DNA of 64,000 nt, from positions 32,155 to 96,154 of the forward strand of contig CAKMIA010000005.1 of assembly GCA_927353735.1 (NCBI GenBank). The letters are read 5' to 3'. Source of the stretch: an uncultured Veillonellaceae bacterium. Its GTDB lineage: Bacteria > Bacillota > Negativicutes > Veillonellales > Dialisteraceae. This document shows, piece by piece, positions 24,072 to 35,101 of this stretch (positions within the stretch are counted from its first letter, which is position 1; each line of letters opens with the position of its first letter). The notes beneath the pieces are model-generated. The model ran no database searches. It saw only the letters and a program-made list of their open reading frames with translations, and was not told the DNA's origin. The position numbers and the translations under genes were made by a program.

Positions 24072-24841
24072 ATAAAACCTCCTTACTGCGCCTGTGCGCA
24101 GTTTTCTGTCATTTTATATGTCTATTATACGAATAAATGAAGAAAATGGGATATAGAATCTGTTTGAATTTCCCGTTTCGTCCGGCCTGTTTCCTGTGGC
24201 GCGGCATGCGGTGTATACAGCGGGATAAACAGGGAAAACCGGCGGAAATGCGGGCGATTTTCCCGCGATGACCCTGAAGGCCAGGACGGGAATCACACAA
24301 AGGACCGGCGGTTCCGACTTCCGGGACCATCCGGCGGACGTTTGAATTTGCAGAGAGAAAGCCGCCCGTTTTCATTGGGGAGAATGGACGAGTGTTTATA
24401 ATTGGCACCCAAATGATAGAAAAAATTTAGATGCGTGGGCACACTAAGGCAGGGAAAGTGCCGGCCGCTGTGAGAGCTGCTCGATGCCCTTATATAATAA
24501 GGTATATAAGATTTTCTTTTTCCCTTCCGTAAAAGCAGAGTGGGACGGTTGCACGACGGCGCCGGAACGGAAAGGAAACCGGGCGGAATGCAAGGCAGGC
24601 AGTCCGGAAAGGGGCCTGTTATAGAAAACGGGACATAGATTCCTTGCTGCATAGAAGAATGACATGGCAGAATAAGAACGGAGCGGACATCGGTCCGGAA
24701 ACAATGGCGGAAGCGGGACAGAAAACGGGGAAATCCCGGCTTTTTCAGGACTCGTGAAACAGCCTGAAAAACGGAAAAGACACACACGGAAACGTGGAAA
24801 AAGAAAACCCCGTAATACCGAGAAAAATCACCATCTTTTTA
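24072..24841. other. Long intergenic region without a recognisable gene
   Basis: About 770 bases between the divergent activase gene and the ribosomal block. The plus strand is purine-rich from 24480 on. I see a perfect nine-pair inverted repeat TTTTTCAGG/CCTGAAAAA (24743-24773), a small CCTTAT-ATA-ATAAGG palindrome (about 24488-24502) and a possible promoter TTGGGG/TATAAT near 24376-24412. Open frames here lack ribosome sites and family likeness. A small RNA cannot be excluded. Confidence 0.5.
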
Positions 24842-24870
24842 TTGACATGTTTCGGCGGGAATGGTATATT
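24842..24870 (+). promoter_or_regulatory. Promoter of the ribosomal block
   Basis: TTGACA (24842-24847), 17 bases, TATATT (24865-24870), 45 bases before the L7Ae-like gene. A strong promoter placed where rpoC would normally end. Confidence 0.85.
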
Positions 24871-24914
24871 ATTATCGTTGCGTAAAAAGAAACGCACGTG
24901 AAGCAGGTGAAAAG

Positions 24915-25166
24915 ATGACTCTGGATGAATTGAAACAAGCCTCGTTTGTGGTGGGGATGAAGGAAACGGAAAGGGCTCTCGAAAAGGGAGAGGCTGCCCG
25001 CGTATTCATTGCTTCCGACTGCGACGAGAAGTTCTCCGGTCCGCTTCTCGAAGCCTGTGCCGCCAGAGGCGTGCCGGTCGCGACGGGGTTCACGAAAAAA
25101 GAACTCGGCCGGGCCTGCGGCATCAAAGTCAAGGCAGCAGCGGCGGCCGTTCTTAATTCCCGGTAA
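24915..25166 (+). CDS. L7Ae/L30e-family ribosomal protein-like (YbxF/RplGB type)
   Basis: The 83-residue product is the small L7Ae-type protein usually found just ahead of rpsL in Firmicutes. It shows the family core VVGMKETERALEKGEAARVFIA and the later VPVATGFTKKELGRACG. Homologues bind kink-turns in RNA. ATG at 24915 is preceded by AGCAGGTGA. It is the first gene of the block here because rpoB and rpoC are absent upstream. Confidence 0.88.
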   Translation: MTLDELKQASFVVGMKETERALEKGEAARVFIASDCDEKFSGPLLEACAARGVPVATGFTKKELGRACGIKVKAAAAAVLNSR

Positions 25167-25232
25167 TATCTTTCGGAGCCATGCTCCGGAGGATCAATTA
25201 TAAATCCAACTTTTCGGAAGGAGGTGCCTATA

Positions 25233-25607
25233 TTGCCGACAATCAATCAGCTGGTCCGCAAAGGAAGACAGACTCTGGTCTACAAAGCAAAGACCCCGGC
25301 TCTGAAACAGTGCCCGCAGAAACGCGGCGTCTGCACTCGTGTCTACACCGCAACCCCGAAGAAGCCGAACTCCGCTCTTCGTAAAGTTGCCCGTGTACGC
25401 CTGACCAACGGAATCGAAGTTTCCGCTTATATCCCGGGCGAAGGACACAACCTGCAGGAACACAGCGTCGTCCTCATCAGAGGCGGCCGTGTAAAGGATC
25501 TTCCGGGCGTTCGTTATCACATCATCCGTGGTGCTCTTGATACCGTAGGTGTTAAGGACCGCAAACAGGGCCGTTCCAAATACGGCGCAAAGCGCGATAA
25601 GAAATAA
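25233..25607 (+). CDS. rpsL: 30S ribosomal protein S12
   Basis: 124 residues. S12 sits at the decoding centre and is the target of streptomycin resistance. Conserved [11 protein letters not shown] at the start, [15 protein letters not shown] and the [10 protein letters not shown] loop are present, with the wild-type Lys in KKPNS. The start is TTG 25233, behind GGAAGGAGGTG, and fits the universal N-terminus; the in-frame GTG nine bases earlier lies inside the ribosome site. Confidence 0.97.
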   Translation: MPTINQLVRKGRQTLVYKAKTPALKQCPQKRGVCTRVYTATPKKPNSALRKVARVRLTNGIEVSAYIPGEGHNLQEHSVVLIRGGRVKDLPGVRYHIIRGALDTVGVKDRKQGRSKYGAKRDKK

Positions 25608-25631
25608 TCGCATTTATGTGAATAATGATAG

Positions 25632-26123
<492 letters not shown>

Positions 26124-26144
26124 TTTTTATAAGGAGAACACATC

Positions 26145-28223
26145 GTGGGCAGAGAATTTCCACTCGAAAAGACAAGAAATATCGGCATCATGGCGCATAT
26201 CGATGCCGGTAAGACGACGACCACGGAACGTATCCTGTTCTATACCGGTGTCAATCACAAGATCGGCGAAGTTCATGACGGCGCTGCCACCATGGACTGG
26301 ATGGCTCAGGAACAGGAACGTGGGATTACCATTACATCTGCTGCTACGACCTGCCACTGGAAAGGATATCGCGTAAACATCATCGATACCCCAGGGCACG
26401 TTGATTTCACTGTAGAAGTTGAACGTTCTCTCCGCGTATTAGACGGCTCCGTAGCTGTATTCAGCGCAAAAGATGGTGTACAGACCCAGTCTGAAACGGT
26501 CTGGAGACAGGCCAGCACCTATCATGTACCGCGTATCGCATTCATCAACAAAATGGATACGGTAGGTGCGAATTTCCTGCATGCCGTACAGACGATGAAA
26601 GACCGCCTGCATGCCAATGCGGTGGCTATGCAGCTGCCGATCGGCAAGGAAAACACTTTCGTCGGCATCATTGATCTTCTGACCAGAAAAGTAGAGATCT
26701 ACAAAGATGATCAGGGCAAGGAAATCGAAGTCACGGAAGTTCCGGACGATATGAAAGACGAAGTGGAAGAATACCGCGAAATGATCTGTGAAGCGGCTGC
26801 TGAAGCAGACGACGCTCTCATGGAAAAATACCTCGGCGGCGAAGAACTCACCGTTGAGGAAATCAAGGCCGCTCTCCGCAAGCAGACTATTGCCTGCAAG
26901 GTATTCCCGGTATTCTGCGGCTCCGCATATAAGAACAAGGGCATTCAGATGCTGCTCGACGCTGTTCTGGATTATCTCCCGTCCCCGCTGGATGTACCGG
27001 CTGTCAAAGGCACGGACCCGAAGACGGAAGAAGAACTGGAACGCCCGGCAGATGACAAGGCTCCGCTTTCCGCTCTTGCATTCAAGATCATGGCTGACCC
27101 CTTCGTGGGCAAGCTCGCATATTTCCGCGTATACTCCGGCGAAATGCACCAGGGCACTTACGTTCTGAACTCCACCAAAGGCAAGAAGGAACGTGTAGGC
27201 CGCATTCTCCAGATGCACGCAAATCACCGCAAGGAAATCGACGTTGCCTATACCGGCGACATCGCTGCTGCGGTAGGCTTCAAGGATGTCACCACAGGCG
27301 ATACGCTCTGCGATGAAAATGCTCCGATCGTTCTGGAAAAGATGGTATTCCCTGATCCGGTTATTTCCGTAGCCGTTGAACCGAAGACCAAGGCTGACCA
27401 GGAAAAGATGGGTGTTGCACTGCAGCGTCTGGCTGAAGAAGATCCGACGTTCCGCGTTCACACCGATCCGGAATCCAATCAGACCATCATCTCCGGCATG
27501 GGCGAACTTCACCTGGATATCATCGTTGACCGTATGAAACGCGAATTCGGCGTTGACGCAACGGTCGGCAAGCCGCAGGTTGCTTACCGCGAAACCATCC
27601 GCAAGGAAGTCGAAGCGGAAGGCAAATTCATCCGTCAGACCGGCGGCCACGGCCAGTACGGCCACTGCTGGCTGCGTCTTGAACCGCAGGAACCCGGCAC
27701 GGGCTTCTCCTTCGAAAACAAGATCGTCGGCGGCGTCATTCCGAAAGAATTCATCGGACCGGTTCAGGCCGGTGTTGAAGCAGCAATGGAAGACGGCGTA
27801 GTTGCCGGTTATCCGATGGTTGATATCAAGGTCACCGTATTCGACGGCTCCTACCACGATGTCGACTCCTCGGAAATGGCATTCAAGGTCGCCGGCTCCA
27901 TGGCATTCAAGGCGGGCGCCAAGAAAGCCGATCCGGTTCTGCTTGAACCGTACATGAAAGTCGAAGTCGATGTACCGGAACAGTACATGGGCGACGTAAT
28001 CGGCGGTCTGAACTCCCGCCGCGGACGCATTGACGGCATGGAAACCGAAAACGGCGACTCCAGAATCAAGGGCTTCGTTCCGCTTTCCGAAATGTTCGGC
28101 TATGCGACCGACCTCCGCAGCACCACTCAGGGCCGCGGCACCTTCACGATGACCTTCGATCACTACGAAGAAGTACCGAAGGCAATTTCCCAGCAGATCA
28201 CTGAAGAACGTCTGGGCAAATAA
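26145..28223 (+). CDS. fusA: Elongation factor G
   Basis: The 692-residue GTPase moves tRNAs and mRNA through the ribosome after peptide bond formation. The GTP-binding elements are [15 protein letters not shown] (P-loop, about 17-31), DTPGHVDF (G3) and NKMD (G4); domains II to V follow in normal length. Start is GTG 26145 after AAGGAGA, giving the usual [19 protein letters not shown] opening. Between rpsG and tuf. Confidence 0.98.
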   Translation: MGREFPLEKTRNIGIMAHIDAGKTTTTERILFYTGVNHKIGEVHDGAATMDWMAQEQERGITITSAATTCHWKGYRVNIIDTPGHVDFTVEVERSLRVLDGSVAVFSAKDGVQTQSETVWRQASTYHVPRIAFINKMDTVGANFLHAVQTMKDRLHANAVAMQLPIGKENTFVGIIDLLTRKVEIYKDDQGKEIEVTEVPDDMKDEVEEYREMICEAAAEADDALMEKYLGGEELTVEEIKAALRKQTIACKVFPVFCGSAYKNKGIQMLLDAVLDYLPSPLDVPAVKGTDPKTEEELERPADDKAPLSALAFKIMADPFVGKLAYFRVYSGEMHQGTYVLNSTKGKKERVGRILQMHANHRKEIDVAYTGDIAAAVGFKDVTTGDTLCDENAPIVLEKMVFPDPVISVAVEPKTKADQEKMGVALQRLAEEDPTFRVHTDPESNQTIISGMGELHLDIIVDRMKREFGVDATVGKPQVAYRETIRKEVEAEGKFIRQTGGHGQYGHCWLRLEPQEPGTGFSFENKIVGGVIPKEFIGPVQAGVEAAMEDGVVAGYPMVDIKVTVFDGSYHDVDSSEMAFKVAGSMAFKAGAKKADPVLLEPYMKVEVDVPEQYMGDVIGGLNSRRGRIDGMETENGDSRIKGFVPLSEMFGYATDLRSTTQGRGTFTMTFDHYEEVPKAISQQITEERLGK

Positions 28224-28241
28224 TTATCAGGAGGAACTGAA

Positions 28242-29429
28242 ATGGCAAAAGCACATTATGAAAGAACAAAGCCGCATGTTAACATCGGCACCATCGGCCA
28301 CGTCGACCACGGCAAGACCACGCTGACCGCAGCAATCACCAAGGTCCTTTCCGACGAAGGCATGGCAAACTTCCTGGACTATGCATCCATCGATAAGGCT
28401 CCGGAAGAACGCGCACGCGGCATCACCATCAACACCGCTACCGTTGAATACGAAACCGAAAACCGTCACTACGCACACGTTGACTGCCCCGGGCACGCTG
28501 ACTATGTCAAGAACATGATCACCGGCGCAGCACAGATGGACGGCGCTATCCTCGTTGTATCCGCAGCTGACGGCCCGATGCCGCAGACCCGTGAACACAT
28601 CCTGCTGGCAAAGCAGGTCGGCGTACCGGCAATCGTGGTATTCCTGAACAAAGCTGACCAGGTAGATGATCCGGAACTGATCGACCTCGTCGAAATGGAA
28701 GTCCGCGATCTGCTGACCGAATACGGCTATCCGGGCGACGACACCCCGATCATCGTCGGCTCCGCACTGGGCGCACTGAACGGCGAAGCTAAATATGTAC
28801 AGGCAGTCAAAGACCTGATGAAGGCAGTAGACGAATACGTCCCGACCCCGGCACGTGAAACGGACAAGCCGTTCCTGATGCCTGTAGAAGACGTATTCAC
28901 GATCACCGGCCGTGGCACCGTAGCAACGGGCCGTGTAGAACGTGGTACCGTCAAAGTCGGCGACGCAGCAGAAATCGTAGGTCTGCAGGATGAACCGAAA
29001 CAGACCGTCGTAACGGGCGTAGAAATGTTCCGCAAGATCCTCGACCAGGCAATGGCAGGGGACAACATCGGCACGCTGCTGCGCGGCATTGACCGTAAGG
29101 AAATCGAAAGAGGCCAGGTACTGGCGAAGCCGGGCAGCGTACATCCGCACACCGAATTCACCGCCCAGGTCTATGTACTGACGAAAGACGAAGGCGGCCG
29201 TCATACCCCGTTCTTCAACGGCTATCGTCCGCAGTTCTTCTTCAGAACGACCGATGTAACCGGTGACATTCAGCTGCCGGAAGGCACTGAAATGTGCATG
29301 CCTGGCGACAACATCGAAATGAGCGTAAAACTCATCACCCCGATCGCCATGGAAGAAGGACAGCGCTTTGCAATTCGTGAAGGCGGCCGTACGGTCGGCG
29401 CAGGCGTTGTTGCAAAGATTTCCAAATAA
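28242..29429 (+). CDS. tuf: Elongation factor Tu
   Basis: The 395-residue GTPase carries aminoacyl-tRNA to the ribosome. Motifs are [10 protein letters not shown] (P-loop, about 19-28), DCPGHADY (G3), NKAD (G4, usually NKxD) and the EF-Tu C-terminal [10 protein letters not shown]. Codon use is strongly biased, as expected for the most abundant cell protein. A terminator follows, so the S10 part of the block can be uncoupled from it. Whether a second tuf copy exists elsewhere is not visible. Confidence 0.98.
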   Translation: MAKAHYERTKPHVNIGTIGHVDHGKTTLTAAITKVLSDEGMANFLDYASIDKAPEERARGITINTATVEYETENRHYAHVDCPGHADYVKNMITGAAQMDGAILVVSAADGPMPQTREHILLAKQVGVPAIVVFLNKADQVDDPELIDLVEMEVRDLLTEYGYPGDDTPIIVGSALGALNGEAKYVQAVKDLMKAVDEYVPTPARETDKPFLMPVEDVFTITGRGTVATGRVERGTVKVGDAAEIVGLQDEPKQTVVTGVEMFRKILDQAMAGDNIGTLLRGIDRKEIERGQVLAKPGSVHPHTEFTAQVYVLTKDEGGRHTPFFNGYRPQFFFRTTDVTGDIQLPEGTEMCMPGDNIEMSVKLITPIAMEEGQRFAIREGGRTVGAGVVAKISK

Positions 29430-29460
29430 TTCTTCATTTAAACAGCGCTAACACTGTTGA

Positions 29461-29511
29461 AACACACAAGTCCGGAGCAGCTCCGCACGCTGCTCCGCTC
29501 TGTTGTGTTTT
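29461..29511 (+). terminator. Terminator-like hairpin after tuf
   Basis: AACACA/TGTGTT outer arms and GGAGCAG/CTGCTCC inner arms, followed by TTTTAT. It would end or thin transcription between str and S10 gene groups. Confidence 0.7.
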
Positions 29512-29527
29512 ATATAAAAACTATGAA

Positions 29528-29562
29528 GTGGAAGGTGGCCTGCAAGGCAGGGGAATTTCCAC
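29528..29562 (+). promoter_or_regulatory. Hairpin in the rpsJ leader
   Basis: GTGGAA pairs with TTCCAC, with a GCCTGCAAGGC element inside, 43 bases before rpsJ. It may be a leader structure for feedback by L4 or another protein, which is known for S10 operons in other bacteria. No sequence match to a defined class. Confidence 0.4.
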
Positions 29563-29604
29563 GGAGCAGTTCATTCTGGAAATGAACGTCAGGAGGTTTA
29601 TGTA

Positions 29605-29916
29605 ATGTCAAAACAGGAAAAAATCAGAATTCGTCTGAAGGGCTATGATCACAAAGCTGTCGATCAGAGCGCGGCGAAAATCGTGGAGACCGCGAAGAGA
29701 ACCGGTTCCAGAGTATCCGGACCGATCCCGCTTCCGACCGAACGGAATGTGTACACCATTCTCCGTTCCCCCCATGTAAACAAAGACAGCCGCGAACAGT
29801 TTGAAATGCGTACGCACAAAAGACTGATCGATATCCTGGATCCGTCCAAGAAGACCGCAGACGCACTGATGAGACTCGAGCTCCCGGCAGGCGTCAGCAT
29901 TGAAGTAAAAGCGTAA
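29605..29916 (+). CDS. rpsJ: 30S ribosomal protein S10
   Basis: 103 residues. Besides its place in the 30S head, S10 pairs with NusB in antitermination. [18 protein letters not shown] at the start and [11 protein letters not shown] are diagnostic. AGGAGG precedes the ATG. First gene of the S10 group; a leader hairpin and the tuf terminator lie upstream. Confidence 0.98.
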   Translation: MSKQEKIRIRLKGYDHKAVDQSAAKIVETAKRTGSRVSGPIPLPTERNVYTILRSPHVNKDSREQFEMRTHKRLIDILDPSKKTADALMRLELPAGVSIEVKA

Positions 29917-29928
29917 GGAGGTGCGAAA

Positions 29929-30570
29929 ATGTCTAAAGCTATTTTGGGAACAAAATTAGGAATGTCTCAGGTATTCGCTGAAAACGGCGACCTGATTCCG
30001 GTCACTGTAGTGGAAACGACCCCGAATGTCGTTGTTGCAGTCAAGACTGTAGAATCCGACGGATACAATGCCATCCAGCTCGGCTACGGCGAAGTCAAGG
30101 AAAAACATCTGACCAAGCCGGTTAAAGGCCAGTTCGAAAAGGCAGGCGTTGCTCCTGTAAAGTATCTGCGCGAAGTTAGAATGGACGAAGTTCCGTCCTA
30201 TACAGTGGGCCAAACTCTGGCTGCCGATATCTTCGCTGAAGGTGAAATTGTAGACGTTATCGGTACCAGCAAGGGCAAAGGCTTCGCAGGTACGATCAAG
30301 AAATACAATTTCCGTCGTGGACCGGAAAGCCACGGTTCCAAGAACCATCGTCAGCCCGCTTCCCTCGGCGCGCGTATGTCCGGCGGCGGTGGTAAAGTAT
30401 TTAAGGGCAAGAAACTCCCTGGTCAGATGGGCGGCGTAAGAGTCACCGTGCAGCATCTTCAGGTAGTCAGAGTAGATACCGCACGCAATCTGATGCTCGT
30501 TAAAGGCGGGATTCCCGGACCTAAGGGAAGCCTCGTCATGGTACAGGCCACGGTAAAGCCTGTCAAATAA
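29929..30570 (+). CDS. rplC: 50S ribosomal protein L3
   Basis: 213 residues, usual length. L3 helps start 50S assembly and its loop reaches the peptidyl-transferase centre. [12 protein letters not shown] at the N-terminus and the [18 protein letters not shown] loop (about 126-143) are typical. Twelve bases after rpsJ, with AAGGAGG in the gap. Confidence 0.98.
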   Translation: MSKAILGTKLGMSQVFAENGDLIPVTVVETTPNVVVAVKTVESDGYNAIQLGYGEVKEKHLTKPVKGQFEKAGVAPVKYLREVRMDEVPSYTVGQTLAADIFAEGEIVDVIGTSKGKGFAGTIKKYNFRRGPESHGSKNHRQPASLGARMSGGGGKVFKGKKLPGQMGGVRVTVQHLQVVRVDTARNLMLVKGGIPGPKGSLVMVQATVKPVK

Positions 30571-30592
30571 GTTCTGAAAGGGAGGAACATCA

Positions 30593-31219
30593 ATGCCGAA
30601 TGTAGCACTGTATAATATCGCTAACGAACAGGTTGGCGAAATCGAACTGAACGACAGCGTCTTTGGCGTAGAATATAACGAAGCTGTCATTCATCAGGCA
30701 GTGGTGCGTCAGATGAGCAATGAACGTCTCGGCACCCATGCCACCAAGACCAGAGGCCTTGTCCGCGGCGGCGGCAAGAAACCGTGGAAACAGAAAGGCA
30801 CCGGCCGCGCCCGCGTCGGTTCCATCCGCTCCCCTCTGTGGGTCGGCGGCGGCACCGTATTCGGACCGACTCCGAGAAGCTATGTGAAGGCCATGCCCCG
30901 CAAGGCTCGTCAGCTGGCTGTTAAATCGGCTCTTTCTGAAAAGCTCCGTGCCGGCGAACTCGTCATTCTCGACCAGATCGCTTTTGAAGCACCGAAAACG
31001 AAGAATGTTGTCAACATGATGACCGCCTTCCAGGCAGAAGGCAAAGCTCTCATCGTCGACGGCGGCGACCAGGCTGTGAACACCATCCTGTCCGCACGCA
31101 ACATCCCCGGCGTGAAAGCCATGACCACCGACGGAATCAACATCTATGATCTCGTCCATTACACCAAGCTCTTCCTGACCAAGAGCGCTGTAGAAAAAAT
31201 TGAGGAGGTACTCGCATAA
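30593..31219 (+). CDS. rplD: 50S ribosomal protein L4
   Basis: 208 residues. L4 lines the exit tunnel with an arginine/glycine loop seen here as [20 protein letters not shown] (about 57-76). In Escherichia coli it also represses the S10 operon. The last base of its stop codon is the first base of the rplW start, so translation is coupled. Confidence 0.97.
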   Translation: MPNVALYNIANEQVGEIELNDSVFGVEYNEAVIHQAVVRQMSNERLGTHATKTRGLVRGGGKKPWKQKGTGRARVGSIRSPLWVGGGTVFGPTPRSYVKAMPRKARQLAVKSALSEKLRAGELVILDQIAFEAPKTKNVVNMMTAFQAEGKALIVDGGDQAVNTILSARNIPGVKAMTTDGINIYDLVHYTKLFLTKSAVEKIEEVLA

Positions 31220-31503
31220 TGGACGCACGCGACATCCTCGTGAAACCTATCATCACTGAAAAAACCACCGCTCTTATGGAAGAGGGAAAATACACGTTCC
31301 GTGTACCGCTCGCAGCAACCAAGATCGAAATCCGTCAGGCTGTTGAACAGATTTTCAAAGTGAAGGTCGAAGCGGTGAACACCATGCGGTATGAAGGCAA
31401 AATGAAACGCCTCGGCCGTTTCCAGGGCCGCCGCAGCGATTGGAAGAAAGCAATCGTCACGCTGAAACCGGGCGAAACGATTGAATTCTTCGAAGGGGTC
31501 TAA
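31219..31503 (+). CDS. rplW: 50S ribosomal protein L23
   Basis: 94 residues. L23 stands at the tunnel exit and is the docking site for trigger factor and [15 protein letters not shown] at the N-terminus and the KVEAVNTM strand are typical. Overlaps rplD by one base; the ribosome site GAGGAGG lies within rplD. Confidence 0.97.
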   Translation: MDARDILVKPIITEKTTALMEEGKYTFRVPLAATKIEIRQAVEQIFKVKVEAVNTMRYEGKMKRLGRFQGRRSDWKKAIVTLKPGETIEFFEGV

Positions 31504-31526
31504 TAGGTAAGGAGGAAGTAACATAA

Positions 31527-32354
31527 ATGGCTTACAGATCTTTTAAACCGTATACCCCTGGACGCCGTCAGATGACCGTTTCCACTTTTGAAGAAATCAC
31601 GGCAACAACTCCGGAAAAATCCCTTCTGGCTCCCGTGCACAGCCATGGCGGCCGCAACGGTTCCGGCAAAATGACGGTTCGTCACCAGGGCGGCGGACAT
31701 AAACGCCAGTACAGAATTATCGATTTCAAACGTATGAAGGACAATGTTCCGGCCAAGGTCGCTACGATCGAATACGATCCGAACCGTACTTGCCGCATCG
31801 CTCTTCTGCATTATGCGGATGGTGAAAAACGCTACATCCTCGCTCCGAAAGGACTCAAAGTCGGCGATGTAGTCACCAGCGGTCCGGAATCCGATATCAA
31901 ACCGGGCAACTGCCTCCCGCTCCTCAACATTCCGCTCGGCACGAACGTGCACAACGTGGAACTGAAAATCGGCAAAGGCGGCCAGATGGTCCGCGCAGCC
32001 GGTGAAACCGCTCAGCTGATGGCTAAGGAAGGCGACTATGCCCTGCTCCGTCTGCCCAGCGGCGAACTGAGAAGAGTTCACATCCGCTGCCGTGCAACGG
32101 TCGGCGTTGTGGGCAACGAAGATCATGAAAACATCACCCTGGGCAAGGCGGGCAGAAACCGCTGGCTCGGCGTACGTCCGGCTAACCGCGGCGTTGTCAT
32201 GAACCCGAATGACCATCCGCACGGCGGCGGCGAAGGCAAATCTCCTGTCGGCCGCAAGCGTCCGGTTACTCCGTGGGGCAAGCCTGCATACGGCGTGAAG
32301 ACGCGCGACAGCAAGAAAGCATCCACGAAGCTGATTGTTAAGAGACGCAAGTAA
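31527..32354 (+). CDS. rplB: 50S ribosomal protein L2
   Basis: 275 residues. L2 is needed for subunit joining and peptidyl transfer. FKPYTPGRR at the start, the middle [19 protein letters not shown] and the C-terminal [12 protein letters not shown], which contains the conserved His near the catalytic centre, are all intact. Confidence 0.98.
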   Translation: MAYRSFKPYTPGRRQMTVSTFEEITATTPEKSLLAPVHSHGGRNGSGKMTVRHQGGGHKRQYRIIDFKRMKDNVPAKVATIEYDPNRTCRIALLHYADGEKRYILAPKGLKVGDVVTSGPESDIKPGNCLPLLNIPLGTNVHNVELKIGKGGQMVRAAGETAQLMAKEGDYALLRLPSGELRRVHIRCRATVGVVGNEDHENITLGKAGRNRWLGVRPANRGVVMNPNDHPHGGGEGKSPVGRKRPVTPWGKPAYGVKTRDSKKASTKLIVKRRK

Positions 32355-32371
32355 GATAAGGAGGAGTCAAA

Positions 32372-32635
32372 GTGTCCAGATCCGTAAAGAAAGGGCCTTT
32401 CGTGGCATTCTCTCTCGAAAAGAAGATCAACGCCATGAACGATGCCAACGAAAAGAAAGTAGTCAAAACCTGGTCCCGTGCTTCTACCATCCTGCCGAGC
32501 TTTGTAGGTCACACCATCGCAGTGCATGACGGAAGAAAACACGTACCGGTATATGTCACCGAAGATATGGTCGGTCATAAACTCGGCGAATTCGCCCCGA
32601 CCCGTACCTTCAAAGGCCATAACAAGGATAAATAA
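32372..32635 (+). CDS. rpsS: 30S ribosomal protein S19
   Basis: 87 residues. S19 contacts the A-site region in the 30S head with S13. [30 protein letters not shown] and [12 protein letters not shown] are family hallmarks. Start is GTG 32372 behind AAGGAGG. Confidence 0.97.
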   Translation: MSRSVKKGPFVAFSLEKKINAMNDANEKKVVKTWSRASTILPSFVGHTIAVHDGRKHVPVYVTEDMVGHKLGEFAPTRTFKGHNKDK

Positions 32636-32652
32636 TCCGGGGAGGAATGAAT

Positions 32653-32988
32653 ATGGAAGTCAAAGCAGTAACAAGAAACATCCGCATTTCGCCTCGCAAA
32701 GTCCGTGTGGTCATTGACGTCATCCGCGGCAAAAACGTAGGAGAAGCGCTGGCCATTCTTCGCCAGACTCCGAAAGCTGCCTCCTCTGTCGTCGAAAAGA
32801 CCCTGAGAAGCGCGATGGCAAATGCTGAAAACAACAACGATATGAATATCGACAATCTTTATGTATCAACTACCTATGTAGATGCAGGCCCCGTCATGAA
32901 ACGTGTACATCCGCGTTCCCGCGGACAGGCTTTCGCGATTATGAAACGCACCAGCACTCTTACGGTTAAGGTTGCTGAAAGAGACTAA
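32653..32988 (+). CDS. rplV: 50S ribosomal protein L22
   Basis: 111 residues. L22 extends a hairpin into the exit tunnel, where macrolide-resistance changes occur. [21 protein letters not shown] and the C-terminal [11 protein letters not shown] loop are typical. ATG 32653 is preferred over the ATG six bases earlier because the latter touches the GGGAGG ribosome site. Confidence 0.95.
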   Translation: MEVKAVTRNIRISPRKVRVVIDVIRGKNVGEALAILRQTPKAASSVVEKTLRSAMANAENNNDMNIDNLYVSTTYVDAGPVMKRVHPRSRGQAFAIMKRTSTLTVKVAERD

Positions 32989-33003
32989 AAGGAGGGAAAC
33001 GTT

Positions 33004-33774
33004 TTGGGTCAGAAAGTTAATCCGCATGGACTGCGCGTCGGCGTCATTGATGACTGGGATTCCAAGTGGTATGCAGAAAAGGATTATGCAGATCTGCTTG
33101 TGGAAGACGCCAAAATCCGCACGTTCCTGAAGAAGCACCTGTTCATTGCCGGCATTTCCAAGATCGGCATCAAACGCATCAACGGCAGAATCAAACTGGC
33201 GATCTACACTGCAAAGCCGGGCATGGTTATCGGCCGTGGCGGCACGGGCATTGAGGACATCAAGAAAGCCCTCACCGCGATCACCGACAAGAAAGTCGAC
33301 ATCGACATTCTTGAAATCAAATCCATCGACATGAGCGCTATCCTCGTGGCAGAAAACATCGCTTCCCAGCTGGAACGCCGCATCGGCTTCCGCCGTGCGA
33401 TCAAACAGGCTGTGGGCAGAACCATGCGTGCCGGTGCAAAGGGCATCAAGGTCTGCGTGAGCGGCCGTCTGGGCGGTGCTGAAATCGCCCGTTCCGAAAG
33501 CTACCATGAAGGTTCCATTCCGCTGCAGACCCTCCGCGCCAATATCGATTACGGCGTAACCGCAGCACACACCACCTACGGCGCTATCGGCATCAAGGTA
33601 TGGATCTACAAAGGTCTCATCGCTCCTGGTGAAATCGTATCTGAAACTGAAAATACCCGTGACGGCAAGAACCGTGGAGACCGTCGCGAAGGCCGCAGAG
33701 GCGGCCGGAGAGGCGACCGCCGTGAAGGCCGCGCCGATCGCAGAGCAAAGAACACGGAAAGGAGTGACGCCTAA
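33004..33774 (+). CDS. rpsC: 30S ribosomal protein S3 with Arg-rich tail
   Basis: 256 residues, about 35 longer than common forms. S3 helps form the mRNA entry site and has helicase activity with S4. Start is TTG 33004, giving [14 protein letters not shown]; the KH motif [18 protein letters not shown] lies near 75-92. The last 40 residues are a repeated Arg/Gly tail ([19 protein letters not shown]). Overlaps rplP by one base. Confidence 0.97.
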   Translation: MGQKVNPHGLRVGVIDDWDSKWYAEKDYADLLVEDAKIRTFLKKHLFIAGISKIGIKRINGRIKLAIYTAKPGMVIGRGGTGIEDIKKALTAITDKKVDIDILEIKSIDMSAILVAENIASQLERRIGFRRAIKQAVGRTMRAGAKGIKVCVSGRLGGAEIARSESYHEGSIPLQTLRANIDYGVTAAHTTYGAIGIKVWIYKGLIAPGEIVSETENTRDGKNRGDRREGRRGGRRGDRREGRADRRAKNTERSDA

Positions 33775-34199
33775 TGTTAATTCCGAAGCGTACCAAATAC
33801 CGCAAACAGTTCCGCGGCCGCATGAAGGGCAAAGCTCATCGCGGCAACACCGTCACCTTCGGTGAATACGGTCTGGTTGCTCTCGAACCTTCCTGGATTA
33901 CCAACCGTCAGATCGAAGCGGCTCGTATCGCCATGACCCGCTACACCAAGCGCGGTGGTAAAGTATGGATCAAAATTTTCCCGGACAAGCCGGTTACCGC
34001 TAAGCCGCTGGGAACCCGTCAGGGCTCCGGTAAAGGCTCCGTTGAATACTGGGTTGCAGTAGCAAAGCCGGGCCGTGTCATGTTCGAAATGGCTGGCATC
34101 CCGATGGAAACGGCAAAGGAAGCTATGCGCCTGGCCGGCAACAAACTGCCGATCAAAACCAAATTTGTAGTCAAGGGACATGAAGGAGTGGCAGAATAA
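33774..34199 (+). CDS. rplP: 50S ribosomal protein L16
   Basis: 141 residues. L16 organises the A-site of the 50S subunit. [19 protein letters not shown], the [21 protein letters not shown] region and [21 protein letters not shown] (split here by family blocks) are hallmarks. The Arg in RQGSGKG, hydroxylated in some bacteria, is present. One base separates it from rpmC. Confidence 0.97.
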   Translation: MLIPKRTKYRKQFRGRMKGKAHRGNTVTFGEYGLVALEPSWITNRQIEAARIAMTRYTKRGGKVWIKIFPDKPVTAKPLGTRQGSGKGSVEYWVAVAKPGRVMFEMAGIPMETAKEAMRLAGNKLPIKTKFVVKGHEGVAE

Positions 34200-34200
34200 G

Positions 34201-34407
34201 ATGAAGGTCAATGAAATTCGCAACCTGACTGCTGCCGAAATGGACGAAAAAGTCGCCGGCTTAAAAGAAGAACTGTTTAACCTCCGTTTTCAGCTCGCTA
34301 CCGGTCAGCTCGAAAATCCCGGACGCATTCGTGAAGTAAAAAAGACGATCGCCCGGATCAAGACCGTGCAGCGTGAAGAAGAATTGAAAGCTGCCCATAA
34401 GGCATAA
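34201..34407 (+). CDS. rpmC: 50S ribosomal protein L29
   Basis: 68 residues, two long helices. [13 protein letters not shown] at the start and [19 protein letters not shown] are diagnostic. Start ATG 34201 lies one base after the rplP stop and fits the family; a longer frame into rplP is rejected. Confidence 0.96.
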   Translation: MKVNEIRNLTAAEMDEKVAGLKEELFNLRFQLATGQLENPGRIREVKKTIARIKTVQREEELKAAHKA

Positions 34408-34430
34408 TGAGTCAACAGGAGGATAAAACT

Positions 34431-34691
34431 GTGGCAGAAGAAAGAAATTTGCGCAAAGTGCGCCAGGGCGTCGTTGTCAGCAACAAAATGGACAAAACCG
34501 TCGTGGTTGCTGTAGAACGTAAAGTTCCCCACAAGCTGTATAATAAATCGATCAACACCACAACCAAATTCAAGGCGCATGACGAAAACAACGAATGCCG
34601 CGTCGGTGATACCGTACGCATCGTAGAAACCCGCCCGCTGTCTCACGACAAGCGCTGGAGAGTTGAAAAAATCGTTGCCCGTCAGAATTGA
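34431..34691 (+). CDS. rpsQ: 30S ribosomal protein S17
   Basis: 86 residues, OB fold, primary 16S rRNA binder. [19 protein letters not shown] and [11 protein letters not shown] are typical. Start is GTG 34431, seven bases after AGGAGG; an ATG at 34407, overlapping the rpmC stop, would add eight residues not usual in the family. Confidence 0.94.
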   Translation: MAEERNLRKVRQGVVVSNKMDKTVVVAVERKVPHKLYNKSINTTTKFKAHDENNECRVGDTVRIVETRPLSHDKRWRVEKIVARQN

Positions 34692-34719
34692 TATAGAGTA
34701 ATATAGGAGGATAGGCACG

Positions 34720-35088
34720 ATGATTCAGCAGGAAAGCAGACTCAACGTTGCAGATAATACCGGCGCAAAGAGCGTCCTGGTCATTAAAATACTGGGCGGC
34801 TCCTGGCGCAAGAGCGGCAACATCGGCGATGTCGTCGTATGCACTGTTAAAGATGCAACACCAGGCGGCGTTGTGAAGAAAAGCCAGGTGGTAAAGGGCG
34901 TCATCGTTCGTTCCGTAAACGGCATCAGCCGTCCGGACGGCTCTCATATTCGTTTCGATGAAAATGCAGTCGTTCTGATCAAAGACGACAAGAGCCCGAT
35001 TGGGACCCGTATTTTCGGACCGGTGGCAAGAGAACTCCGTGAAAAAGATTTCATGAAGATCATTTCCCTCGCACCGGAAGTGCTCTAA
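34720..35088 (+). CDS. rplN: 50S ribosomal protein L14
   Basis: 122 residues, exact family length. L14 is at the subunit interface and binds the silencing factor Rsf[20 protein letters not shown] and the [14 protein letters not shown]-terminus are diagnostic. AGGAGG in the 28-base gap. Confidence 0.98.
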   Translation: MIQQESRLNVADNTGAKSVLVIKILGGSWRKSGNIGDVVVCTVKDATPGGVVKKSQVVKGVIVRSVNGISRPDGSHIRFDENAVVLIKDDKSPIGTRIFGPVARELREKDFMKIISLAPEVL

Positions 35089-35101
35089 TGGGAGGTACAC
35101 G

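Noticed and set aside
19956..24140. A 1394-codon open frame on the plus strand, antisense to the activase gene
   Set aside because: It mirrors the codon bias of the GC-rich gene on the other strand, has no ribosome site and no recognisable domain.
24293..24787. A 164-codon frame on the minus strand in the long gap
   Set aside because: No ribosome site, no family likeness, many Cys/Phe/Pro runs as in chance frames.
34407..34431. ATG at 34407 as start of S17
   Set aside because: The GTG at 34431 has AGGAGG at proper distance and gives the normal S17 N-terminus.
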